Assembly: GCF_900112475.1 (NCBI RefSeq)
Contig: NZ_FOLW01000002.1
Span: 367,584-431,583 of the forward strand
Direction of reading: 5' to 3'
Origin: Pragia fontium DSM 5563 = ATCC 49100
GTDB taxonomy: Bacteria; Pseudomonadota; Gammaproteobacteria; Enterobacterales; Enterobacteriaceae
DNA: 64,000 nt
The translations under genes and the position numbers were made by a program. This document shows, one piece after another, positions 21,446 through 30,705 of the stretch. Under the pieces are notes generated by a model that was not told the origin of the DNA, did not search any database, and saw only the letters and a program-made list of their open reading frames with translations. Numbering within the stretch: the stretch's first letter is position 1; each line of letters begins with the position of its first letter.

Positions 21446-21532
21446 TAAATTTAAATAAATTTAGTTTAGGCCGAAATTTGGTTTTTTTATAAAAATGTAC
21501 GGCGAACGACAAGGAAACAAGGAACTGTCATT
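21446..21532 (+). promoter_or_regulatory. Conserved proximal leader of autotransporter 2
   Basis: It matches the leader of copy 1 over 87 bases, including the TAAATTTAAATAA block, TTTAGGCC and ACAAGGAA, with scattered substitutions. It is the likely promoter and ribosome site. Confidence 0.6.
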
Positions 21533-23887
21533 ATGGAATATGGTTTACGTAAAACGCATTTAAGCTTGATTATTTCCTCTATTTTTACTGCATCTCTATC
21601 CGTGTCCGCTTATGCGGCCCCTTGTGGTGACGGTAATATCGAGAAAATTTGCGAACAGAATAAGTTTGCACCGGGAGAGTTCTATTCCATTTCACCTGGC
21701 GATGGTGTTTCCATCGGTAGTGAAGATAATCATTTTGTCCTGAACGGTGATGGATATGAGAGGTATGAGCCATTGGCTCACTTTTACGCTAGTGTATTTT
21801 CTGGCACCGTTAAATATACTGAACTGAATAACATTCAGTTGATTATTTCCGGAACATATTGGAAGACTGATTATTATGGCCGGGCAGAAAATACCACATT
21901 AAATGATAGTTTAATGTGGGTAACAACGACGGCAGATCAAACGGTAGCTAAAGGAAAATCAGAGGTTGTTGTATCTACCCAGTTTGCGAAGGGCGGATCT
22001 ACCTGGGTTGAAACTACTGAGGATGGTTCATCAGTTTTTTATGCGCCGGTAGTGACAAATAGTCGTTATTATGACACTTCAAAGGAGACGGTTTGGGGTA
22101 TAAAGCGTGCGGATAAAAATTGGGATACTCTGGCGACATCACAAAACTCGGTTTTCTTTGATGGCAGCCATCAAACTGTTTTGTCAAATGGCCATAGTAT
22201 TGATGCCAAGTTTAACGATAATTCAACTCAGCAGGTTAAAAAAGAGGGATTATCGAGTGGCGCGCGCTTTTATGGTTCAGCCAGTCAACTGATATCTGAA
22301 TATGGAGAGGCAAAGGATACCTCATTAAATGACCATGCATACTCCCGAGTGAATGCTAGGGGGTTGCTGAGTGGAACCACACAGGTTAATGACGCAGCGA
22401 TCCTTTATATGGATACTGCCGGTCGCGATGGTGCCGTGGCGGATAAGGTGGTGCTCAACGGCGAAAATAGCGCCTTGGTGGTCAATTATAGTGATGAAAA
22501 TGATGCTTTTGCTACGGTGAATGATCTGAATATGATCGGTGGTACGGTGAGCTTTGAGAACGGTGGTGCTGATAACTACGTTAATCTGCATTTGGGCTCG
22601 CTTTCTGGCTTCGGCGTGTTTAGCTTTAATACCACGCTTAATCAGGGCAAGGGAAATACGTTGTTTGTTGATAATGCCAGTGGAAGCCATAAGGTAATGA
22701 TTACCGATTCAGGTGAAGAGATAACTTCCGCTGAAAATCTGACGTTGAATATCATTAATGATAAAAGTAGCGGCGCTGATTTTTCTTTAGCCTCTATTTC
22801 CGGGGAGAATATTGCTGCTGTTGATGGTGGTACATATATGTATAGCCTTAAACAACAAAGTGGCAAAGATGGTTTAGCCGGTAACGTGTGGTATTTAGGG
22901 GCTGACTGGCAAGCCGATCCAGAACCAGAAATAACAACTCCGCTGACCCCGCTAATCGTATCTAAAAAAACTACGCCGTCAACTGATGCGGTACTCAACA
23001 TGGCGTCAGCCAGCCAGTTTATTTTTGATGGCGAATTACAAACTCTACGTCAGAGAAAGGGAGATTTAAAGACTGGGGTTGGTCATGATTATGGGACATG
23101 GGGGCGTTATTTAACCAATAACACTCGGGTTGAAACTTCATCGGGTGCGGCCTATAAGTTACAGCAGGATGGCCTTGAGATTGGTGTAGATAAGGCAATA
23201 AGTTTAGCTGCCGGAAAGTTAGTACTCGGTGGTTTCACTGCCTACAGTAATAATAAATTGAAAAATGCGCGCGGTGGTAACAGTGATATAGATAGCTATA
23301 GTCTGGGTGTTTATGCCACTTATTTGGATAACCTTGGTTATTACCTTGATGGTGTCATAAAAGCCAACCGTTTTAATCATTCTCTTAATGCCCGGATGAC
23401 CAGCGGTAATACCGCCAAGAGCGAGTATCATCAGAACGCTATCGGAGCGGCGATTGAAACGGGTTATAACTACCAGGCCGGTTGGGGAATGTTTATTGAG
23501 CCTTACTTGCGTGCCAGTTACTTTAGCGCTGAAAGCAAAAGCATCACCTTGAATAACGGTATGAAGGCCGATATTGATCAAAGTCGTTCTGCGAAAGGGG
23601 AAGCGGGTGTCACCGTTGGTAAAGTGTTTGACCTAAACAATGGTGCTAAGCTTAGTCCTTATGTGCGAGCGGCGATTGAACGTGAGTTTATTCGTTCGAA
23701 TAAAGTACGAATTAACCAACGCAATGATTTCAATAACGATTTTTCAGGTGATATTGGCAAATATGGTGTGGGTCTGAGTGCTCAAATTACCGCTCAAACC
23801 TCACTATATATGGAGATGGATTACCGTAAAGGCAGTCAGGTTGAAACGCCGATTGAAGGTAATCTGGGCTTCCGCATTAATTTTTAA
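21533..23887 (+). CDS. Autotransporter adhesin, copy 2
   Basis: A 784-residue paralogue of the protein at 17339. The signal peptide, the C-terminal third of the passenger and the beta-barrel are nearly identical to the other copies. The passenger between about residues 33 and 290 differs by many substitutions and small indels. The N-terminal cysteines are kept (C31, C40). The linker has a short Pro-Glu run (DPEPEITTP). The barrel ends GNLGFRINF, keeping the terminal Phe needed for assembly by the BAM machinery. The frame is intact, so the gene is probably functional. Confidence 0.9.
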   Translation: MEYGLRKTHLSLIISSIFTASLSVSAYAAPCGDGNIEKICEQNKFAPGEFYSISPGDGVSIGSEDNHFVLNGDGYERYEPLAHFYASVFSGTVKYTELNNIQLIISGTYWKTDYYGRAENTTLNDSLMWVTTTADQTVAKGKSEVVVSTQFAKGGSTWVETTEDGSSVFYAPVVTNSRYYDTSKETVWGIKRADKNWDTLATSQNSVFFDGSHQTVLSNGHSIDAKFNDNSTQQVKKEGLSSGARFYGSASQLISEYGEAKDTSLNDHAYSRVNARGLLSGTTQVNDAAILYMDTAGRDGAVADKVVLNGENSALVVNYSDENDAFATVNDLNMIGGTVSFENGGADNYVNLHLGSLSGFGVFSFNTTLNQGKGNTLFVDNASGSHKVMITDSGEEITSAENLTLNIINDKSSGADFSLASISGENIAAVDGGTYMYSLKQQSGKDGLAGNVWYLGADWQADPEPEITTPLTPLIVSKKTTPSTDAVLNMASASQFIFDGELQTLRQRKGDLKTGVGHDYGTWGRYLTNNTRVETSSGAAYKLQQDGLEIGVDKAISLAAGKLVLGGFTAYSNNKLKNARGGNSDIDSYSLGVYATYLDNLGYYLDGVIKANRFNHSLNARMTSGNTAKSEYHQNAIGAAIETGYNYQAGWGMFIEPYLRASYFSAESKSITLNNGMKADIDQSRSAKGEAGVTVGKVFDLNNGAKLSPYVRAAIEREFIRSNKVRINQRNDFNNDFSGDIGKYGVGLSAQITAQTSLYMEMDYRKGSQVETPIEGNLGFRINF

Positions 23888-23912
23888 TTAATAACGCAAT
23901 TTGCCTATTATG

Positions 23913-23943
23913 AACCGAAGAGGTGTGAATCTCTTCGGTTTTC
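23913..23943 (+). terminator. Terminator of autotransporter 2
   Basis: AACCGAAGAG pairs with CTCTTCGGTT around a loop of eight bases, followed by a short T-rich tail. Confidence 0.8.
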
Positions 23944-24014
23944 GTGTATTTAATGATACTGAAGGGTAATGGGGTGCTTTCTTTTTTGTCTTAAGCTGTT
24001 TTAACTAAGCTAAC

Positions 24015-24425
24015 CTCGGCTGTAAATGCCTGAATTTGCCAAGCCAGATATTTAGCATTATTACTTGCTCGAATAACAGTCAATAGCTCTGAAGCTTGTT
24101 GGTATTCCTTCTTTTAATACCCCAGTCACTGCTTAGTCGGGCAACCGCCGTTGAGAACGATACCATGGGAACCCATCTCAACCGTTCTGGCGGCGTTTTC
24201 TACCATCCACTGCGGTGAGTTACCCAGTAATTGCACGCGAACCGGTGTACTTGATTTGGTGCGTCCTCCATTATGTAGCTCAGGACAGAGGCGATAGAAG
24301 GCCTTCGGTAATAGGAGGGTATACAGCACACGTACAAACTCCGTTACGCAGAGATCGTAGATGAGTAGTCGTTCACGAATATAAGCATCCAATACGCCTT
24401 CCATTGGCGCCAGCATTACACGCAT
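24015..24425 (-). pseudogene. dusC: dusC duplicate, internally deleted
   Basis: Residues 1 to about 100 of DusC are recognisable ([20 protein letters not shown] to [14 protein letters not shown]), then the sequence jumps to the C-terminal 40 codons. Compared with the intact gene, 519 bases are missing between two GCTT tetranucleotides (19948-19951 and 20467-20470). The remaining C-terminal part carries TGG-to-TGA and TTA-to-TAA changes, and the stop codon itself is mutated. Three codons are also lost near the N-terminus, and the conserved DLNCG is changed to VLNGG, losing the catalytic-site cysteine. It cannot make DusC. It marks the copy of an autotransporter plus dusC unit. Confidence 0.92.
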
Positions 24426-24999
24426 CAGGTTCACCGAATAGATAGAATTGATAAAAGCAGCGGCATTCTCGCGTGGAAAAGAGAGATTCGCTATTTTGAG
24501 TAGGGGGTGAGGTGTAGCGGGTAAGAACTATTTAGTGGGTAATAATTTAAATAATGATTATTTTTATATGGATCAAATATAAAAATGTTATTTAAATATG
24601 GTTTTATCTTTATCTATATGATTTTGGTTTGAGTTGTTTTATTTTTATTTTTAATTTTATTTAAAACTCTTTTATTTTTTAATTTTTCAATATTGTTGCT
24701 TTATTTTTAAAATATTTTCATTAAAAGTGGTTTTTATTTTTTACTTTAAAAACAATTGATTGCCATTTAATCCCTTACGAGTAGTATTGTTATGACGATC
24801 GATTTATTGTTTTTAATAGTTACCACCTATCAAATGATTTGTATCGAACGTTTATATCAATTTGTTAATAAAGCTGGGTTTAATTATTATTTTAGAGGTT
24901 GAATTTTCGATTTTGAATCTTATAGAATCGGATTTAAAACTTATTTGCATTTTAATTTTTATAGAAGTTAACATACTTTTGTAATTTCCTGGCCAAAGA
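24426..24999. other. AT-rich spacer before autotransporter 3
   Basis: The first 85 bases repeat the upstream region of the intact dusC. The rest is AT-rich, with a T-dominated section around 24600-24730. No gene is visible. Confidence 0.55.
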
Positions 25000-25087
25000 T
25001 AAATTTAAATAAATTTAGTTTTGGCCACGATTTAGTGTTTTTTATAAAAGAGCATGATAAACAACAAGGAAACAAGGAACTGTCGTT
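25000..25087 (+). promoter_or_regulatory. Conserved proximal leader of autotransporter 3
   Basis: It matches the 88-base leaders of copies 1 and 2, with the same TAAATTTAAATAA block, GGCCACGATTTAG (shared with copy 1) and ACAAGGAA. It is the likely promoter and ribosome site. Confidence 0.6.
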
Positions 25088-27466
25088 ATGGAATATAGTT
25101 TACGTAAAACGTATTTAAGCTTGGTTATTTCATCTATTTTCACTGCATCTCTATCTGTATCCGCGTATGCCGCACCTTGTGGTGGGTATGTCGTTACGGA
25201 TGTTTGTGAACAGGATAAATTTGGACCAGATGAGTTCTATAGTATTAGAGCTGGAGATGGTGTTTCCATCGGTAGTGAAGCTAATCATTTTGTCCTGAAT
25301 GGTGATGGCTATGAGCTGTATGATCCACAGGCTCATTTTCGCGTGCAGATAGCTTCAGGCACCGCTAAATATACTGAAATGAATAATAGTCGGCTGATTG
25401 TTAGTGGAACCAGTTTCAATGGTGATCAAGGGAGTTATTACGGCCGAGCAGAAAATACCACATTAAATGATAGTTTAATGTGGGTTCTAACGACGGCTGA
25501 TCAAACGGTAGCCAAAGGTGAATCAGTGGTTTTCGTATCTACTCAGTTTGCTGACAATGGGGATGTCGCTGTTCAAATCAGTAGCGATGGCTCAATTTGG
25601 TACGCGCCGTTAGTAACAAATAGTCGCTATTATGACAATTCAATTGAGATGCTTTGGGGCATGAAGGATAAGTCGAAAAATTGGGATACGCAGGCAACAT
25701 CAAAAGACGCTGTTTTCTTTGATGCCAGCAAACAGATTGTTGAGTCAAATGGTCACAGTATTGATGCTCAGTTTAACGATAATTCAATTCAATGGGTGAA
25801 GGCTCAGGGACTATCTAGCGGATCACTCTTTTATGGTTCTACCAGACAGTTGATATCCGCTGGCGGTGAAGCGAAAGATACCTCATTAAATGACCATGCT
25901 TATTCTCAAGTGAAGGCTGGGGGCATGCTCAGTGGAACCACACAGGTCAATGACGCTGCGATCCTTTATATGGATACGGCCGGTAGTAATGGCTCTGTGG
26001 CGGATAAGGTGATTCTGAACGGTGAAAGCAGCGCGTTGGTGGTCAATTACAGTGATGAAAGTAATGCTTTTGCTACGGTGAAGGATCTGAATATGCTCGG
26101 TGGCACGGTAAGCTTTGAGAACGGTGGTGCTGATAACTACGTTAATCTGCATTTGGGATCGCTCTCTGGCTCCGGCGTGTTTAACTTTAATACCACGCTT
26201 AATCAGGGCAAGGGAAATACGTTGTTTGTTGATAATGCCAGTGGAAGCCATAAGGTAATGATTACCGATTCAGGTGAAGAGATAACTTCCGCTGAAAATC
26301 TGACGCTGAATATCATTAATGATAAAAGTAGCGGCGCTGATTTTTCTTTAGCCTCTATTTCCGGGGAGAATATTGCTGCTGTTGATGGTGGTACATATAT
26401 GTATAGCCTTAAACAACAAAGTGGCAAAGATGGTTTAGCCGGTAACGTGTGGTATTTAGGGGCTGACTGGCAAGCCGATCAAGAACCAGAACCAGAACCA
26501 GAACCAGAAATAACAACTCCGCTGACCCCGCCAATCGTATCTAAAAAAACTACACCGTCAACTGATGCGGTACTCAACATGGCGTCAGCCAGCCAGTTTA
26601 TTTTTGATGGCGAATTACAAACGCTACGTCAGAGGAAGGGAGATTTAAAGACTAGTGTTGGTCATGATTATGGGACATGGGGGCGTTATTTAACCAATAA
26701 TACTCGTGTTGAAACTTCATCGGGTGCGGCCTATAAGTTACAGCAGGATGGCCTTGAGATTGGTGTAGATAAGGCCATAAGTTTAGCTGCCGGAAAGTTA
26801 GTACTCGGTGGTTTCACTGCCTACAGTAATAATAAATTGAAAAATGCGCGCGGTGGTAACAGTGATATAGATAGCTATAGCCTGGGTGTTTATGCAACTT
26901 ACTTTGATAATCTTGGTTATTACCTTGATGGTGTCATAAAAGCTAACCGCTTTAGTCATTCTTTGAATGCCCGGATGACCAGCGGTAATACCGCCAAGAG
27001 CGATTATCATCAGAATGCTATCGGTGCTGCAATTGAAACGGGTTATAACTACCAGGCCGGTTTGGGAATGTTTATTGAGCCTTATCTGCGCGCCAGTTAT
27101 TTTAGTGCTGAAAGTAAAAATATCACTTTGAATAATGGTATGAAGGCCGATATTGATCAAAATCGTTCAGCGAAAGGGGAAGTGGGTGTCACCGTTGGCA
27201 AAGCATTTGACTTAAACAATGGCACCAAGCTGAGTCCTTATGTGCGAGCGGCGATTGAACGTGAGTTTATTCGTTCGAATAAAGTACGAATTAACCAACG
27301 CAATGACTTCAATAACGATTTCTCAGGTGATATTGGCAAATATGGTGTGGGTCTGAATGCTCAAATCTCTGCTCAAACCTCACTATATATGGAGATGGAT
27401 TACCGTAAAGGTAGTCAGATTGAAACGCCGATTGAAGGAAATTTGGGCTTCCGTTTTAATTTTTAA
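25088..27466 (+). CDS. Autotransporter adhesin, copy 3
   Basis: A 792-residue paralogue with the same layout: signal peptide (1-28), two cysteines (C31, C40), variable passenger part, conserved pertactin-like end, linker and 12-strand-type barrel ending GNLGFRFNF. The linker carries a longer run, QEPEPEPEPEI, encoded by four GAACCA hexamers. The segment from about 26100 on is almost identical in bases to copy 2, while the first passenger half is closer to copy 1 in places (FGPDEFYSI; YELYDPQAHFR). That mosaic pattern suggests recombination between copies. The frame is intact. Confidence 0.9.
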   Translation: MEYSLRKTYLSLVISSIFTASLSVSAYAAPCGGYVVTDVCEQDKFGPDEFYSIRAGDGVSIGSEANHFVLNGDGYELYDPQAHFRVQIASGTAKYTEMNNSRLIVSGTSFNGDQGSYYGRAENTTLNDSLMWVLTTADQTVAKGESVVFVSTQFADNGDVAVQISSDGSIWYAPLVTNSRYYDNSIEMLWGMKDKSKNWDTQATSKDAVFFDASKQIVESNGHSIDAQFNDNSIQWVKAQGLSSGSLFYGSTRQLISAGGEAKDTSLNDHAYSQVKAGGMLSGTTQVNDAAILYMDTAGSNGSVADKVILNGESSALVVNYSDESNAFATVKDLNMLGGTVSFENGGADNYVNLHLGSLSGSGVFNFNTTLNQGKGNTLFVDNASGSHKVMITDSGEEITSAENLTLNIINDKSSGADFSLASISGENIAAVDGGTYMYSLKQQSGKDGLAGNVWYLGADWQADQEPEPEPEPEITTPLTPPIVSKKTTPSTDAVLNMASASQFIFDGELQTLRQRKGDLKTSVGHDYGTWGRYLTNNTRVETSSGAAYKLQQDGLEIGVDKAISLAAGKLVLGGFTAYSNNKLKNARGGNSDIDSYSLGVYATYFDNLGYYLDGVIKANRFSHSLNARMTSGNTAKSDYHQNAIGAAIETGYNYQAGLGMFIEPYLRASYFSAESKNITLNNGMKADIDQNRSAKGEVGVTVGKAFDLNNGTKLSPYVRAAIEREFIRSNKVRINQRNDFNNDFSGDIGKYGVGLNAQISAQTSLYMEMDYRKGSQIETPIEGNLGFRFNF
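26483..26506 (+). repeat. Four tandem GAACCA hexamers
   Basis: Four perfect GAACCA units encode the EPEPEPEP linker of copy 3. Copies 1 and 2 have only one unit at this place, so the array varies in number in frame. Confidence 0.85.
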
Positions 27467-27491
27467 TTAATAACGCAATTTGCTTATCATG

Positions 27492-27523
27492 AACCGAAGA
27501 GGTGTGAATCTCTTCGGTTTTTT
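27492..27523 (+). terminator. Terminator of autotransporter 3
   Basis: AACCGAAGAG pairs with CTCTTCGGTT with the same eight-base loop as copy 2, followed by six T. Confidence 0.85.
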
Positions 27524-27555
27524 GTATATGGGGGATGACAAGATATTAAACAACA

Positions 27556-27580
27556 TAATGATATTGAAGGGCGATGGGGC
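27556..27580. repeat. End of the duplicated unit after copy 3
   Basis: The 25 bases TAATGATATTGAAGG... match the DNA between autotransporter and dusC at about 19768 and 23951 with one or two changes, and the match stops here. The third unit is therefore cut off before any dusC sequence. Confidence 0.7.
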
Positions 27581-27783
27581 ATCTTATCCAGATGACAAAA
27601 TTGCTTAGGCAGAAACACCGGTTGGCTTCCAGAACAGCAAGTGATTTGAAAATTTAATCAATTGCGCAGTCATTTAGCCTGCTTATTTAAGGGTATTATC
27701 ATCCAAACTATCAACTTTGCTGACTTCGCCAGATACCAGCTATAGTTATTATTATCATCCTGAGATCACAGAGGAAATACTCA

Positions 27784-28344
27784 GTGGCTAAAAAGCATAG
27801 CAGTTCAAATAGATCTATTTATCGTGATATACAACGGCTGTTATGGATAGGGATCGTCAGTCTGGTATTTGTTGGCTATGCCAATGCTGCAACGGATGAA
27901 ATATCGTTTGCCGGGAAATATCAGGCAGTAAACCCGGAGAGTGGTGATGTATCTGAACCGTTATTGCTGGTCGTACCGTATGAGAAAGGCATGGAAGATC
28001 AAAAGAATCTTACGGAAAAGCAGCTAAGCATGAGAGCCTGGGTGGTTGAAAACTTAAAGACGAAAGAAAAGTTTTTTCTCGATCGTCTGGGCGAGCAGGA
28101 TAACGAATTATCACAGAGGTTAGCTGCGAATGGTTGGTCTTGCGCGGCCTCTTCCCGTTTGATGTTGTGCGGTGGTGAATCTGGCGTTCAACCGTTTGAT
28201 GGCGAAGATTTTACCAGTCAAACTGGGTGGTTATTGATTATTTTGCATCAGGGTCCAATAGAATTAGTGAAGTGTGAATCAGACGATTGTCAGGCTGAAC
28301 CTGAAGATCAGAATGTGCAGAGTAATGACGATAATACGTTGTAA
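27784..28344 (+). CDS. Secreted protein of unknown function
   Basis: A 186-residue protein that I do not recognise. It starts with GTG preceded by GAGGAA. A basic N-terminus (KKHSSSNRSIYRDIQR) precedes a hydrophobic stretch (LLWIGIVSLVFVGYANA) that looks like a signal peptide ending near ANA. The mature part is acidic, has four cysteines (possibly two disulphides: CAAS, LMLCGG, VKCES, DDCQ) and an Asp/Asn-rich tail (DQNVQSNDDNTL). It follows the autotransporter array on the same strand but after a terminator and about 260 bases, so co-transcription is not supported. A periplasmic location is the best guess. Confidence 0.75.
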   Translation: MAKKHSSSNRSIYRDIQRLLWIGIVSLVFVGYANAATDEISFAGKYQAVNPESGDVSEPLLLVVPYEKGMEDQKNLTEKQLSMRAWVVENLKTKEKFFLDRLGEQDNELSQRLAANGWSCAASSRLMLCGGESGVQPFDGEDFTSQTGWLLIILHQGPIELVKCESDDCQAEPEDQNVQSNDDNTL

Positions 28345-28358
28345 TCGTGGGATGAATG

Positions 28359-28386
28359 CCGATACGGTTATCAAGCCGTATCGGTT
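28359..28386. terminator. Convergent terminator hairpin
   Basis: A perfect 9-bp stem (CCGATACGG / CCGTATCGG) with an eight-base loop lies between the secreted-protein gene and the end of moeB. It probably serves either strand. Confidence 0.6.
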
Positions 28387-28405
28387 ATCGCAGTCGTGAT
28401 TGGCA

Positions 28406-29164
28406 TTAATCCTGATGCCTGCATACCGGGCAGGCGGGATCGCGCAGTAGCTTCATTTCCCTAAACTGCATGGTCATGGCATCAATCATTAGTAATCGAC
28501 CGGTTAGTGGGGAGCCAAATCCAGTAAGTACTTTAATGGCTTCCATAGCCTGCATCGAACCTATCATGCCAACTAATGGCGACATTACCCCAGCTTCTAC
28601 ACAGGTAAGTGCTTCGCTGCCAAACAGGCGACTCAGGCAGCGGTAGCAGGGCTCATTATTCTGATAGGTAAATACGCTGACTTGACCTTCCATACGAATG
28701 GCTGCACCGGATATTAGCGGTTTAGTTAAGCTAAAGCAGTGCTGGTTGAGTCGATTACGAATTTCTACGTTATCCGTGCAGTCTAATACCACATCAACCT
28801 GTTGAATTAGTTTGAGCAGTTCCGGATCGTCGAGATTAGCATCAACCGTATGCAGAGCAACATGGGGGTTGATTTCTGATAGTGTCATCCGAGCAGACTC
28901 AACTTTCGGCATGCCGATACGATCGTCTCGATGCAGGATTTGACGCTGTAGATTAGATAAAGAAACCGTATCAAAATCCAATAGCGTCAGTGAACCGATG
29001 CCAGCCGCGGCAAGATATTGTGCAGCCGGGCTTCCAAGTCCACCTAAACCAACTATCAGCGCCGAAGACGCTTTTAACTTCTCTTGTCCATCAAAGTCAA
29101 AACCGCGCAGAATAATTTGGCGGTTATAGCGCAGGGCTTCGCTATCGCTTAATTCCGGTAGCAT
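28406..29164 (-). CDS. moeB: Molybdopterin-synthase adenylyltransferase MoeB
   Basis: MoeB adenylates the C-terminal glycine of MoaD so that it can be thiocarboxylated during molybdopterin synthesis. The 252-residue protein has the E1-like nucleotide loop GLGGLG (39-44), the RQILHRDDRIG segment, and zinc-binding cysteine pairs at 173/176 (CYRC) and 245/248 (CPVC). Length equals the family norm (about 249). It starts two bases after the moeA stop, and both are transcribed leftwards as moeA-moeB, as in E. coli. Confidence 0.95.
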   Translation of the reverse strand: MLPELSDSEALRYNRQIILRGFDFDGQEKLKASSALIVGLGGLGSPAAQYLAAAGIGSLTLLDFDTVSLSNLQRQILHRDDRIGMPKVESARMTLSEINPHVALHTVDANLDDPELLKLIQQVDVVLDCTDNVEIRNRLNQHCFSLTKPLISGAAIRMEGQVSVFTYQNNEPCYRCLSRLFGSEALTCVEAGVMSPLVGMIGSMQAMEAIKVLTGFGSPLTGRLLMIDAMTMQFREMKLLRDPACPVCRHQD

Positions 29165-29166
29165 GC

Positions 29167-30408
29167 TTAACTCTCCAGTAATCCATTGAAGGGTTCAACG
29201 GTTACCCATTCTCCGGCGGCGACAGAACCACGCTCTTGCTCTAAGACGATAAAGCAGTTGGCCTGACTAAAGGAGCTAAATACATGAGATCCCTGATGGC
29301 CGGTCGTTTGGACTTCTAACTCGCCCTGAGCATTGCTGGATAAAATCCCACGTTGGAAATCCATACGTCCCGGCGTTTTTTTCAGAGGTGTGGTGGTTTT
29401 AACTTTAATCTGGCGGGGCTTCTGCCATTGGCTGTAGCCATTAAGCTTCATCAGTAAAGGTTGCACCAACTGATAGAAGGTCAGTGCGGCAGAAACAGGA
29501 TTACCCGGTAAGCCACAGAATAGTGAATGGCTTAGTTTGCCGAAGGCAAATGGTTTACCCGGTTTGATAGCCAGCTTCCAAAAGCTGATTTGCCCCAGCT
29601 CATCTAAAATTTGTTTGGTATAGTCGGCTTCACCCACGGAAACGCCACCGCTGCTGATCACCACATCAGCCAGACTATCGGCTCTAGCAAAAGCGTCACG
29701 AATCGCGCTTTCATCATCACGGATAATACCCAGATCGATAACTTCGCAATCCATCTGTTCTAACATCAGGCGAACCGCAAAACGGTTAGTATCGTAAATT
29801 TGCCCGTCCTGTAACGGTTGGCCGATGGTTTGTAGCTCATCACCGGTGGAGAACAGGGCAACTTTCAATCGGCGATACACATTGACCTCAGCTACGCCTA
29901 ATGAGGCCAGTAAAGGTAATTCAGCCACACCCAGTTTTGCTCCAGCGGGTAAAACTTCCGCCCCTTGGCGAATATCTTCACCGGCTAAGCGAATATTTTG
30001 ACCGGCTTTAGGCATAGTGCTGAAACGAATACCATTTTCCAGTACTTCAGCCTGCTCTTGCATGATGACCGCTTCGGCTCCCGAGGGTACCGGTGCACCG
30101 GTCATAATGCGAAGACAGGTGCCAACCGGCCATTCACCATGAAATGGCTGACCAGCAAACGCTTTGCCTGCAATGGGTAGAATGGCAGATGCAGTCACAT
30201 CACTCAGACGCACCGCATATCCATCCATCGCTGAATTAGCGAAAGGGGGAACGTTAATCGGTGAAGTGATGGCCTGAGCGGTAATACGTCTGGCAGCCTG
30301 AGTGAGGGCTATTTGTTCCGTTTGGCAAACGGTAACGGCCTGAGACAGTAATTTTTCTAACGCTTGATTAAGGGTTAGAAGGGATGAAGAAGTAGAACAA
30401 CAGTCCAT
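29167..30408 (-). CDS. moeA: Molybdopterin molybdotransferase MoeA
   Basis: MoeA inserts molybdate into adenylated molybdopterin to give the active cofactor. The 413-residue protein matches the E. coli length (411). Visible family motifs are [14 protein letters not shown], the GAEAVIMQE segment, STGDEL, the MPT-binding [15 protein letters not shown] and [11 protein letters not shown]. The ATG at 30406-30408 follows GGAG eight bases upstream. It is first in the moeA-moeB operon. Confidence 0.95.
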   Translation of the reverse strand: MDCCSTSSSLLTLNQALEKLLSQAVTVCQTEQIALTQAARRITAQAITSPINVPPFANSAMDGYAVRLSDVTASAILPIAGKAFAGQPFHGEWPVGTCLRIMTGAPVPSGAEAVIMQEQAEVLENGIRFSTMPKAGQNIRLAGEDIRQGAEVLPAGAKLGVAELPLLASLGVAEVNVYRRLKVALFSTGDELQTIGQPLQDGQIYDTNRFAVRLMLEQMDCEVIDLGIIRDDESAIRDAFARADSLADVVISSGGVSVGEADYTKQILDELGQISFWKLAIKPGKPFAFGKLSHSLFCGLPGNPVSAALTFYQLVQPLLMKLNGYSQWQKPRQIKVKTTTPLKKTPGRMDFQRGILSSNAQGELEVQTTGHQGSHVFSSFSQANCFIVLEQERGSVAAGEWVTVEPFNGLLES

Positions 30409-30705
30409 CTGACGGCTCCATTACAAACCATAGCGATCTGGGGTGATGAAAATCATAAGGCTATTATGCCTGAACTGTTGTTTGGCCTCAAAACTCGTTT
30501 GGGGTATTTGTTTGGGGGAAGGGGCAGTGTGATGAAGGGAAAGATTATAGTGGTTAAGAAACACTGGTCTGTTCTTTTTCTGTTTATTATAGAAAATAAG
30601 TTTGTAGGGATTTTTCTCGTACAGAGATGTGCTGTTAGCTTCATTGTATAATCTTCTTAGATCGTGATAATGAGGTAATTACTAATTTAACGTCTGAGAA
30701 GCGAC
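30409..30705. other. Divergent spacer, moeA / lipoprotein gene
   Basis: A spacer of 297 bases that must contain both divergent promoters. A 61-codon open frame at 30466-30651 shows no family features or ribosome site and is not called. Confidence 0.4.

Noticed and set aside
22325-23581. Repeated antisense open frames inside all three autotransporter genes
   Set aside because: They recur because the genes are paralogous; the sense frames carry the signal peptide, linker and barrel.
30466-30651. 61-codon plus-strand open frame between moeA and the lipoprotein gene
   Set aside because: No ribosome site, no conserved features; lies where both divergent promoters must be.
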